From: Clostridia bacterium
GTDB lineage: Bacteria; Bacillota; Clostridia; Oscillospirales; CAG-272
Assembly (NCBI GenBank): GCA_017623975.1
Contig: JAGANX010000004.1
Location: 1 to 41,855 of the forward strand
DNA: 41,855 nucleotides
Direction: 5' to 3'
The notes under the pieces were generated by a model that saw only the letters and a list, made by a program, of their open reading frames with translations, did not search any database and was not told the DNA's origin. This document shows, piece after piece, positions 1-6,678 of this stretch; within the stretch, counting starts at the first letter, position 1, and each line of letters starts with the position of its first letter. The translations under genes were made by a program, and so were the position numbers.

Positions 1-5
1 GCGAA

Positions 6-131
6 GCACATTCGAAGCCAAATCGGTGAGATAGTTTGATAGTTTAAGAAGCAGGCTTACTGCCGTAAGGCAATGATTAAACTGTTAAAATAGCCACTGA
101 TTTGGTTTCCAATGCTTGTTGGTTCGAGCCT
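6..131. repeat. Long imperfect inverted repeat at the left edge, possible RNA end
   Basis: The two halves pair around a small loop near 61-64: CCAAATC (18-24) with GATTTGG (99-105), extended by GGTG/CACT, and AGTTTAA (41-47) with TTAAACT (77-83). It is followed by GGTTCGAGCC (121-130), which resembles a tRNA or tmRNA T-loop, but no proper acceptor stem or CCA end follows. No reading frame with a ribosome binding site covers it. It could be the 3' part of a structured RNA starting outside the window, or a degenerate repeat. I cannot assign a family. Confidence 0.35.
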
Positions 132-183
132 ACTGTGGCATGAGATACAAAAATTACCACATAGTGAATTTGGACTTGAAATA

Positions 184-212
184 TTGACATATAATAGAAA
201 ATAAAGTATAAT
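184..212 (+). promoter_or_regulatory. Sigma-A promoter of the first lipoprotein gene
   Basis: TTGACA (184-189), 17-bp spacer, TATAAT (207-212): a perfect consensus. It predicts a start near 219, about 35 nt before the chosen start codon. Confidence 0.8.
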
Positions 213-253
213 AAAGGTAGAAAAATACATATTTAATGAAAGGAAAGATGAAT

Positions 254-1765
254 ATGAAAAAGATTTTAATACTGCTCTTTGTTCTTATTCTTGCTTTTTC
301 CCTCTTTGCGTGTGATGATGGGGAAACTGCTGACCTTAATAATGACAAGGGCGAAAATGGGGAAAACGAGAATTTAGACAAGGACACAAATGATGACGGT
401 GAAAATGACGGACAAAGCCAAACAGGCAAGCCAAACGGAAATGGCGGTCTTGCATTAGCACAGGCAGTTATTGCACAGTTTGAAAATGCCGCTTCTATGA
501 AGCTTGAATTTAGCATGGATGTTTTTGCAGAGTCTAAAAATTGGCATGTGGACGGCAATAGTACTTCCTACGCAAACGCAGTAAGAACATTTGTTGTAAC
601 AATTGCAAAGACAAATAACGGTTACAATTTTAAAGTTGATGATAAGCTTGTTGAACGCGAAGCAGATGGCGACAATGTAAAAGATATACAAGGCAAGTAT
701 TATTTCATAGACGGTGTTGCATATGAATATGACATGCACCGTGATGTATATGTTGCAACTGTGACAGAAAAAATCGACACAAGCGAAATTGAAGGCTTGA
801 TGGCACAGCTTGAAGAAAGCCTTGACTTGACAGAGAATGATGCGAAAGACATTCTTGAAGCTCTCGGCGCAGAATTTATTAGTGTATTTAATATAGTAAA
901 CGGTAAGGGCTCGGTTTCTGCAAACTTTAAGCCTGTAATTGATTCTGTACTTGGTTACGTTAAAGAATTAGATGTGGAAACAAAGACAGTTGAAGGTGTA
1001 ATTAATGATATTCTTGCATTGGTTAGCGATGATTTAACAGTAGATATGTTGGTTGATGAAATAAGCGCAACATACGCAATGACATTGGAAGAATACATGG
1101 AGGAGCTTGATAAGTCCCTTGTATTAATGTGCGGTATGACACTTCAAGAAATGTATGAGGCTATCGTAACTAACGAAGAATTTGAGTCTTATTTTGCTTA
1201 TTCATTGGAACAAAGCGGAATGCCACAGAAAGAGATTGAGGCGTATTTAGAAAGCCTTGCTGAATTTAATATAAATGAAGCAATCCCTGATGAATATAAG
1301 TCAATGACAATGTACGAAATTACACTTATTCTAATAGATAGCATATATGGCGTACAAGAGCCGGACGGTGAAGTGGAGTATTATGACGGTGAGGAAGAAG
1401 AACCGCCAACGCTTGACGAAGTGGTAGCAATGGTAAAGGCTACTCTTGACATGACTCTTAAAGAAGTTGAAAATGCAACAGGTATGCCAATTGCAAGAAT
1501 GATAGCAGTAGCAAAAGGAACGACTATTGACGCGTTTGATTACAAAATTGATATTGAGTTGACAGACATATTTAAAATTAAATCTGTTGGCGCGGTGTTC
1601 AACTACGGTGTCAAAGTTAGTGTTCCGTCAGAAGTAGAAGGCAAAAATGACACTTCGAACCAAAAGATGACTGTAACGATAAAGCTTTATGATATTTCTG
1701 ATAAGACAGTGGAAATTTCCGTACCTGCCGACAAAGAAATTGTTTATAACAATAGCGAAGACTGA
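254..1765 (+). CDS. Putative lipoprotein, unknown function
   Basis: Predicted surface lipoprotein of 503 residues. Three in-frame ATGs lie close together (236, 248, 254). The last is chosen because GAAAGGAAAG (238-247) sits at normal distance only from it. A hydrophobic signal segment ends in the lipobox L-F-A-C, giving the lipidated Cys about residue 20. A low-complexity acidic Asp/Glu/Asn/Gly linker of about 45 residues follows, then a mixed alpha/beta body rich in Glu and Val with no motif I recognise. The overall plan (Cys anchor, acidic linker, large soluble domain) resembles the lipoprotein at 12021-13343, without clear sequence identity. Monocistronic: own consensus promoter and terminator. 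A ligand-binding or envelope role is only inference. Confidence 0.85.
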   Translation: MKKILILLFVLILAFSLFACDDGETADLNNDKGENGENENLDKDTNDDGENDGQSQTGKPNGNGGLALAQAVIAQFENAASMKLEFSMDVFAESKNWHVDGNSTSYANAVRTFVVTIAKTNNGYNFKVDDKLVEREADGDNVKDIQGKYYFIDGVAYEYDMHRDVYVATVTEKIDTSEIEGLMAQLEESLDLTENDAKDILEALGAEFISVFNIVNGKGSVSANFKPVIDSVLGYVKELDVETKTVEGVINDILALVSDDLTVDMLVDEISATYAMTLEEYMEELDKSLVLMCGMTLQEMYEAIVTNEEFESYFAYSLEQSGMPQKEIEAYLESLAEFNINEAIPDEYKSMTMYEITLILIDSIYGVQEPDGEVEYYDGEEEEPPTLDEVVAMVKATLDMTLKEVENATGMPIARMIAVAKGTTIDAFDYKIDIELTDIFKIKSVGAVFNYGVKVSVPSEVEGKNDTSNQKMTVTIKLYDISDKTVEISVPADKEIVYNNSED

Positions 1766-1785
1766 GGTTTAAAATAACCATAAAA

Positions 1786-1818
1786 AACAAAAAACTTGCT
1801 TTTGCAAGTTTTTTGTTT
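1786..1818. terminator. Bidirectional Rho-independent terminator
   Basis: AAAAACTTGC (1790-1799), loop TTTT, GCAAGTTTTT (1804-1813), with A and T runs on either side. It can serve both the rightward lipoprotein gene and the converging HD gene. Confidence 0.85.
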
Positions 1819-2478
1819 TTACATTATTCCTTGATTATTTATAACCAGCTTAAATTCAAGGCTTAAAGCCTTTGCCGCCTTTTTGCACATCAGCATACGG
1901 TTTAAGAAAATTTCAAAGTAGTCCATAACAGGGCTGATTTTGGTGTCAATGGTCAGGTCAAGAGTAATTTGCGTTTTTTCTTCATTAATATAAAGATTTG
2001 TTTCAATGGCGGAGTAGTTGACCCTGTCGTGTATATCAAAGGTGGTGGGGTCTTGGTTTCTCACCCTTGTTCTGCGCACGTCACTTTTATCCGCAATAAT
2101 AAGGGCGGCGGCAATAGGATTTACAGCTTCACCTGTGCCTTCATCGTGATTGCCTATGGCAGAAACAATTGTTGCTATGTCGCTCGGGTCCATATCAAGC
2201 TTGTCAAGAATACGGAAAGCCATAACAGCGCCGCTTTGGGAATGCTCACGCCTGTTTACAATATTACCGATATCGTGCAGGTGGGATGCGATTTTAACAA
2301 GCTCGCGGTCATCCGCACTAAACCCAAGGGTTGAAAGAATATATTCAGCTCTGCTTGCCACCAAGCCAACGTGGGCAAAGCTATGCTCGGTATATCCAAG
2401 CGCCACCAAGCTCTCGTCCGCTTTTCTTATATAAGTGCTTATGGCTTCATTATGCTTAATATCGTTATAGGTTATCAT
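1819..2478 (-). CDS. HD-domain phosphohydrolase
   Basis: HD-superfamily metal-dependent phosphohydrolase, 219 residues, cytosolic (no signal or membrane segment). Visible metal ligands are H36, the H68-D69 pair in the HLHDIGN motif, H111-D112 and D130, the expected H...HD...H...D order. Family members act on nucleotides or cyclic nucleotides; the substrate here cannot be read from sequence. The C-terminal 75 residues look like a small beta/alpha extension outside the HD core. The start ATG has AAGGAG upstream at good spacing and a promoter just above. Transcribed alone, converging on the lipoprotein gene. Confidence 0.85.
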   Translation of the reverse strand: MITYNDIKHNEAISTYIRKADESLVALGYTEHSFAHVGLVASRAEYILSTLGFSADDRELVKIASHLHDIGNIVNRREHSQSGAVMAFRILDKLDMDPSDIATIVSAIGNHDEGTGEAVNPIAAALIIADKSDVRRTRVRNQDPTTFDIHDRVNYSAIETNLYINEEKTQITLDLTIDTKISPVMDYFEIFLNRMLMCKKAAKALSLEFKLVINNQGIM

Positions 2479-2505
2479 AAATGCTCCTTACAAGGCGTTT
2501 TTTTA

Positions 2506-2534
2506 ATTATACCATATACTTAGGCGTTTTTCAA
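2506..2534 (-). promoter_or_regulatory. Promoter of the HD-domain gene
   Basis: Read leftward: TTGAAA (2534-2529), 17-bp spacer, TATAAT (2511-2506), about 28 bp above the start codon. Confidence 0.75.
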
Positions 2535-2556
2535 GATACCTTTGAGTGGCAAAGGC

Positions 2557-2690
2557 TTGACAAATTAATAAATATATGTTACCATAAAAATAGAAGCAGT
2601 CCCGACAGCGCAAAGCTTGCCGAGAATATAATTTGAATATTTTACAGCAAAGCGCATAAGTTCGGCAAAGCCCTGCTTATGCGCTTTTTA
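2557..2690 (+). ncRNA. Candidate small RNA with its own promoter and terminator
   Basis: In the 379-bp gap between the HD gene and the next lipoprotein gene, TTGACA (2557-2562) is followed after 17 bp by TACCAT (2580-2585). About 65 nt later comes a strong terminator: AGCGCATAAG (2651-2660) pairs with CTTATGCGCT (2676-2685), followed by T's. There is no reading frame between them. TTGCCGA (2617-2623) in the predicted RNA is exactly complementary to TCGGCAA (2662-2668) in the terminator loop region. The transcript would be about 95-100 nt from roughly 2592. I know no matching family. The rest of the gap (2691-2857) shows nothing clear besides a TATAAT at 2835-2840. Confidence 0.4.
2649..2690 (+). 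terminator. Orphan Rho-independent terminator
   Basis: A 10-11 bp GC-containing stem (about 2650-2660 with 2676-2686), containing a small GGC/GCC inner stem, followed by TTTTT. No coding gene lies upstream on this strand within reach. Confidence 0.7.
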
Positions 2691-2857
2691 AAAAATCAGA
2701 AAATTTGAAGGAAATAGCAAATTAAACTACTTAGGGATTGTATTTACGGCGAAAATAAAGAAAACGGAAATGTTCTTGACAATTATATTATATGTGATGG
2801 CTGCAAAGAAAAAATCAAAGAAAAGATTAGCAGATATAATCACTAAGGAGGTCCATT

Positions 2858-3559
2858 ATGAAAAAAATATATATTTTGTTTGTTTTATTATGTTTGTGCA
2901 TTTTGATGGTTGCGTGTGGACAGAAGACTTCATTGGGGGGGCGCAACTCTATCGTAGATTCGGGTGAAAAAGGAGAGACTACGGGTACAAATTCTTCAAT
3001 TGAAACTGAAAAGCCTTATGTTGACCCTGCGCCTGTGCGTTTTTACAAAATTGAAGAATATGAAAATTTTATAGAAACACAAGGTTTGGCAGATGGTTTT
3101 GTTGGGTATGAAGATGTTTGTGAGTTTGGTGAATTCTATTGTATGCATTTTATACATTATTTCGACGGGGGTTGGAACGGTGATGCCAATGCTTACCGTT
3201 ATATTGTGATAGATGACAATGGGAATATGATTGATATTGATATACACCAAAACGGAGAGGAATTTAGAGAAAATTACGAAAAAATAAGCGAGGAGTATAT
3301 TAATAAAGCGGATTTAAGATTTGCAAAAGGGATGAAAACCGGGGTGTATGAAAATAACGAAATACAATATCTTTATACTAACGGTGAACTTCACGGTGTA
3401 TCTTGGAAGGCGTCTGGGAAAAGATATTTGATTTGGGGAGAAGAATTAGTTGAGTATCCTTTAGCAACAGAAAAAGAAACGGTGATACAAAAACTTTTAA
3501 ACCTTGAAACCGCAAAAGATGCGCTAATTGGTATATATGGTGAAGCATTTGGCAAATAA
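2858..3559 (+). CDS. Putative small lipoprotein, unknown function
   Basis: Predicted lipoprotein of 233 residues. A short Lys-Lys start and a hydrophobic segment end at lipobox M-V-A-C, with Cys20 as the lipid anchor. A Gly/Ser/Thr/Glu-rich linker of about 30 residues precedes a compact, aromatic-rich soluble domain. No family recognised. The start is firm: TAAGGAGG (2844-2851) lies 6 nt before the ATG. A TTGACA at 2776-2781 lacks a well-placed -10, and TATAAT at 2835-2840 lacks a -35, so the promoter is unclear. The downstream region to 3824 contains a weak terminator and then the promoter of the next gene. Confidence 0.8.
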   Translation: MKKIYILFVLLCLCILMVACGQKTSLGGRNSIVDSGEKGETTGTNSSIETEKPYVDPAPVRFYKIEEYENFIETQGLADGFVGYEDVCEFGEFYCMHFIHYFDGGWNGDANAYRYIVIDDNGNMIDIDIHQNGEEFRENYEKISEEYINKADLRFAKGMKTGVYENNEIQYLYTNGELHGVSWKASGKRYLIWGEELVEYPLATEKETVIQKLLNLETAKDALIGIYGEAFGK

Positions 3560-3631
3560 AGTTGATTGTGTTTAATAATACGGCTTACTTGTGCAATTGG
3601 AAAGTTGACAAATATAAGGAATGACAAAAAG

Positions 3632-3656
3632 GGCGGGGCATTGCTCCGCCTGATTT
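3632..3656 (+). terminator. Possible weak terminator after the small lipoprotein gene
   Basis: GGCGGGGC (3632-3639) pairs with GCTCCGCC (3643-3650) with one G-T pair and a 3-nt loop. The following T tract is poor (TGATTTG), so termination is uncertain. Confidence 0.4.
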
Positions 3657-3731
3657 GTTGGTATTGTTTCGGCAATTTGCACAAAAATATTATAAAATCA
3701 GCAAAAATATAAACAAAATGCACAAAAGCTA

Positions 3732-3761
3732 TTGAAATGTATATACATTATGTGGTACAAT
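3732..3761 (+). promoter_or_regulatory. Promoter of the EF-G-like gene
   Basis: TTGAAA (3732-3737), 18-bp spacer, TACAAT (3756-3761), about 60 bp above the start codon. Confidence 0.65.
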
Positions 3762-3824
3762 TAATCTATCGAACATTAACTTTCTCATACTGAAAGTAAT
3801 ACATAAGAAGCGAGGAAAATAACC

Positions 3825-5870
3825 ATGGCGAAATTTATCACAAACAACATAAGAAACCTGTGCATTATCGGACACAGCGGTAGCGGTAAGACCTCTACTA
3901 TTGAGTCAATGCTCTTTAAGGCAAAGGCGACAGACCGTCTTGGAAGAATTTGTGACGGTAATACTGTATCTGACTATGACAGTGAAGAAATAAAAAGAGG
4001 TATTTCAATTGGCTTGTCCGTTGTAAATCTTGAATGGAACGGCGTTAAAATCAACCTTCTTGACTGCCCGGGCTTTTTAGGCTTTGCAGGCGAGGTTGCA
4101 AGCGCACTTCGTGTAGCTGATGCGGCTCTTATCAATATAGATGCAAAGGCGGGCTTGGAGGTAGGCGCGGAAATTGCTTGGTACAACGCCCTTGAAGCAG
4201 GTCTTCCAAGAGCATTCTTTGTAAATAAATGTGACGACCCTGATGCTGATTTTGATAGCGTATTTAACCAGCTCCGTGACGAGTTCGGTAACGCACTTTG
4301 CCCTGTATTTATTCCCGTTAAGGAACCAACAGGCACTATGATGATTGACCTAATGACAATGAAGTGCTTCCGTTACCTTCCTAACGGTGAAAGACAGGAG
4401 GAGGATATGACACCCTCCCGCCGTGCAGTTGCCGAAAAATACGAGGAAGTATTTATGGAAGCCGTTGCACAAACCAACGAGGAAATGCTTGAAAAGTTCT
4501 TCGCAGGCGAAAGATTTACTAAGGAAGAATGTGCCCTTGCTTTGCACGAGGGTATGATTTCAGGTGCTATCGTTCCTGTATGGTGCGGTTCCTCTGAGAA
4601 TATGAGAGGTATTTACTCTATCCTTACCGCTATTGCAGAGTCCTTCCCAAGACATACCGCAAAGAAGGTTGAAAAGGATGTAAACGGAAATGACGTTGCA
4701 ATCGAGCGTGAGGGCGAATGCCGTTTGATGGTATTTAAGACAATTGCTGACCCATTTGTTGGTCGTGTATCCTTCTTCAAGGTTATGAACGGCGAATTAA
4801 AGAAGGATATGGCACTTAAAAACACAACCACAGGACAGGTTGAAAAGTTCTCCAAGATATTCACAATTTGCGGTAAGAAGCAAACAGAAATTGACTCTCT
4901 TGCTTGCGGTGATATCGGCGTTATTTCAAAGCTTGCTAATACTAATACAAACGATACTCTTTGCGAAACCTCTGATATGGAATATAAGAAGATTGAATTC
5001 CCTGATGCTAATATGACAATGGCAATCAGAACAGAGGCTAAGGATGAGGACAAGGTTGCAACCTCTATTGCAAAGATTCTTGACGAGGATAAAACCGTTA
5101 AATACGAAAACTTTGTTGAAACAGGCGAGCTTTTGCTCAAAGGTATCGGTGACGTTCACCTTGATACAGTTGTTTGCAAGCTTAAAAACAGATACGGTGT
5201 TAACGTAAAGCTTGAAACACCAAAGATTGCATACAGAGAAACTATTAAGAAGAGAATTGACACCGAAGGTAAGCATAAAAAGCAGTCCGGCGGTGCAGGT
5301 CAATACGGTCACGTTAAGATTACATTCTCCCACGGTGAGGATGAGGGCTTGACCTTTACACAAAGCGTTGTGGGCGGTGAGGTTCCAAAGGGCTACTACC
5401 CCGCAGTTGAAAAGGGTCTTAAAGAGGCTATGAAGGAAGGCGTGCTTCTCGGTTATCCAATGGTTAACTTGGCGGCTGACTTGACAGGCGGCTCTTATCA
5501 TGACGTTGACTCAAACGAAATTTCCTTCGTTTTGGCAGCTCGCTTGGCATATAAGGAGCTTGTAAATGCAAATCCTGTGCTCTTAGAGCCTGTGGGCGTT
5601 TTGAAGGTTAGCGTGCCTGAGCATATGGTTGGTGACGTTATGGGTGACCTTAACAAGCGCCGCGGCAGAGTAATGGGTATGGAGCCAAATCCAAAGCGTC
5701 CAAAATATACAATAGTTGAGGCTGAGGTGCCAAAGTCTGAAATGGTTGACTACGTTATTGCCCTTCGCGCAATGACACAAGGTAGAGGCGACTTTACGTT
5801 CCACTTCGTAAGATACGAGGAGGTTCCCGCACAAATAGCTTCAAAGGTTCCAAAGAATGAGAAAAAATAA
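3825..5870 (+). CDS. EF-G-like translational GTPase (second EF-G type)
   Basis: Translation-factor GTPase of 681 residues with EF-G domain order: G domain, domain II, then domains III-V (the segment with GGAGQYG near 485-495 is typical of domain IV). G-motifs: P-loop GHSGSGKT (16-23), RGISI around 58-62 for the switch I end, DCPG (80-83), NKCD (134-137). It differs from housekeeping EF-G, which has AHIDAGKT and DTPGH: residue 84, normally the catalytic His, is Phe. That places it with the divergent EF-G-like paralogues found beside a normal fusA, whose role is unsettled; Tet-type ribosome protection seems less likely from the motifs. No str-operon neighbours (rpsL, rpsG, tuf) are present. Single gene with own promoter and terminator. 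Confidence 0.85.
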   Translation: MAKFITNNIRNLCIIGHSGSGKTSTIESMLFKAKATDRLGRICDGNTVSDYDSEEIKRGISIGLSVVNLEWNGVKINLLDCPGFLGFAGEVASALRVADAALINIDAKAGLEVGAEIAWYNALEAGLPRAFFVNKCDDPDADFDSVFNQLRDEFGNALCPVFIPVKEPTGTMMIDLMTMKCFRYLPNGERQEEDMTPSRRAVAEKYEEVFMEAVAQTNEEMLEKFFAGERFTKEECALALHEGMISGAIVPVWCGSSENMRGIYSILTAIAESFPRHTAKKVEKDVNGNDVAIEREGECRLMVFKTIADPFVGRVSFFKVMNGELKKDMALKNTTTGQVEKFSKIFTICGKKQTEIDSLACGDIGVISKLANTNTNDTLCETSDMEYKKIEFPDANMTMAIRTEAKDEDKVATSIAKILDEDKTVKYENFVETGELLLKGIGDVHLDTVVCKLKNRYGVNVKLETPKIAYRETIKKRIDTEGKHKKQSGGAGQYGHVKITFSHGEDEGLTFTQSVVGGEVPKGYYPAVEKGLKEAMKEGVLLGYPMVNLAADLTGGSYHDVDSNEISFVLAARLAYKELVNANPVLLEPVGVLKVSVPEHMVGDVMGDLNKRRGRVMGMEPNPKRPKYTIVEAEVPKSEMVDYVIALRAMTQGRGDFTFHFVRYEEVPAQIASKVPKNEKK

Positions 5871-5876
5871 TTAACC

Positions 5877-5912
5877 AGAGCCACCGATTAAAAAATCGGT
5901 GGCTTCTCTTAT
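5877..5912 (+). terminator. Terminator of the EF-G-like gene
   Basis: GCCACCGATT (5880-5889) pairs with AATCGGTGGC (5894-5903), followed by TTCTCTT. The hairpin is strong and the T tract moderate. Confidence 0.7.
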
Positions 5913-6030
5913 AAAAGGAAGTAAGTATTCTATTTTTAATAAATTTGCATAAGATTTTAACGGTAGGATAGGATAAAAAATATACTTTTTACCAAAAAAT
6001 AAAAAAGTTGAAAAAATTTCAAAAATCTAC

Positions 6031-6059
6031 TTGACAAATCTAACATATTGGGCTAAAAT
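6031..6059 (+). promoter_or_regulatory. feoA promoter
   Basis: TTGACA (6031-6036), 17-bp spacer, TAAAAT (6054-6059), predicting a start near 6066, directly at the inverted-repeat operator. Confidence 0.8.
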
Positions 6060-6066
6060 AATAGCG

Positions 6067-6082
6067 GTTAGGCAAACCTAAC
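6067..6082. promoter_or_regulatory. Probable DtxR-family operator at the feoA promoter
   Basis: GTTAGG-CAAA-CCTAAC is a perfect 6-bp inverted repeat with a 4-bp centre, lying over the predicted transcription start. Its half-sites match the known IdeR/DtxR consensus (TTAGGTTAG...CTAACCTAA). A repressor bound here would block transcription when iron is plentiful. The DtxR-type regulator at 11589-11954 is the obvious candidate. Confidence 0.7.
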
Positions 6083-6107
6083 TTACTTTAAAAAATGGGA
6101 GGCAGCT

Positions 6108-6320
6108 ATGACTTTACGTGAAGCAGCAGAAGGCGTTGAATACATAATCAAGGCTATTAATACTGATGATGAAGAGTTAAATTCTTTCTTGTTCTCCCTC
6201 GGATGTTATAGTGGAGAGCCTATTACGGTTGTGGCACATCGCAAAAGCGGATGCACCGTTTCCATTAAGGATAGCAGATACAATTTTGATGTAAATCTTA
6301 CAAGGGCTATTGAAATTTAA
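6108..6320 (+). CDS. feoA: FeoA-family ferrous iron transport protein A
   Basis: Small cytosolic protein of 70 residues with the SH3-like fold typical of FeoA, which works with FeoB in Fe(II) uptake. The pattern fits FeoA: an N-terminal acidic start, a central LGCYSGEPITV segment corresponding to the family's glycine-rich turn, and a C-terminal beta pair ending in the usual hydrophobic stretch. Length is normal. GGGAGG (6097-6102) lies before the ATG. It has a consensus promoter with an overlapping DtxR-like operator, so iron repression is likely. Next gene on the strand is feoB after 358 bp containing a second operator-like repeat and a structured element. Confidence 0.88.
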   Translation: MTLREAAEGVEYIIKAINTDDEELNSFLFSLGCYSGEPITVVAHRKSGCTVSIKDSRYNFDVNLTRAIEI

Positions 6321-6358
6321 AACAGACGGTAATAATTACGTTATTTTTTTACAGGTAG

Positions 6359-6374
6359 GTTAGTCTGAACTAAC
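6359..6374. promoter_or_regulatory. Second DtxR-like inverted repeat, between feoA and feoB
   Basis: GTTAGT-CTGA-ACTAAC has the same architecture as the feoA site (6-bp half-sites, 4-bp centre, GTTAG/CTAAC ends). It follows a run of seven T's (6344-6350), which may attenuate feoA read-through. A clear -35/-10 pair around it is not seen, so whether it controls a separate feoB promoter is unknown. Confidence 0.5.
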
Positions 6375-6389
6375 TCAAACTCGACTGAG

Positions 6390-6663
6390 TAGCAGAGATA
6401 GACCCGGATGAACCCCGCAAAAAGCGTTTATTTTCAGCGCTTTTGACGGAGTCTCTCCTTGCGATACTTAGTATGGCTGTGTCAAGCCTCAGCCAAAATC
6501 ATCTTAAAATAAGCGTTTTTGGTGCTTGCAATTTTAGGCGAGTAAATCTTGGCTTAATCAAGGCAAAAAAACGCAGACAATTAAAAATTTTCAAGTTTTT
6601 TTAACGCAGAGTAAGACGGGATTTACCGTATAAAATCGTGTTCAACCGGGCCTATCTCTGCTA
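6390..6663. repeat. 274-bp element with 24-bp paired ends in front of feoB
   Basis: The left end TAGCAGAGATAG-A-CCCGG-AT-GAAC (6390-6413) pairs with GTTC-AA-CCGGG-C-CTATCTCTGCTA (6640-6663). Inside are further hairpins: AAAAGCG/CGCTTTT (6420-6426 with 6438-6444), the palindrome ATACTTAGTAT (6464-6474), GGCT/AGCC (6475-6488), and AGCCAAAA with TTTTGG around 6491-6522. There is no reading frame. The right arm ends a few bases before the feoB ribosome binding site. Each end carries a TA, which would fit a Tc1/IS630-type miniature element. Equally, it could be a folded feoB leader RNA. Copy number in the genome would decide. Confidence 0.6.
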
Positions 6664-6678
6664 CATTAGGAGGAGAGT

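Noticed and set aside
2770..2967. Rightward 65-codon frame before the small lipoprotein
   Set aside because: It overlaps the well-supported lipoprotein start in another frame and has no ribosome binding site.
6380..6663. NiCo/czcD-type riboswitch in the feoB leader
   Set aside because: These riboswitches are known near metal transporters, but I could not find their conserved four-way-junction sequences here.
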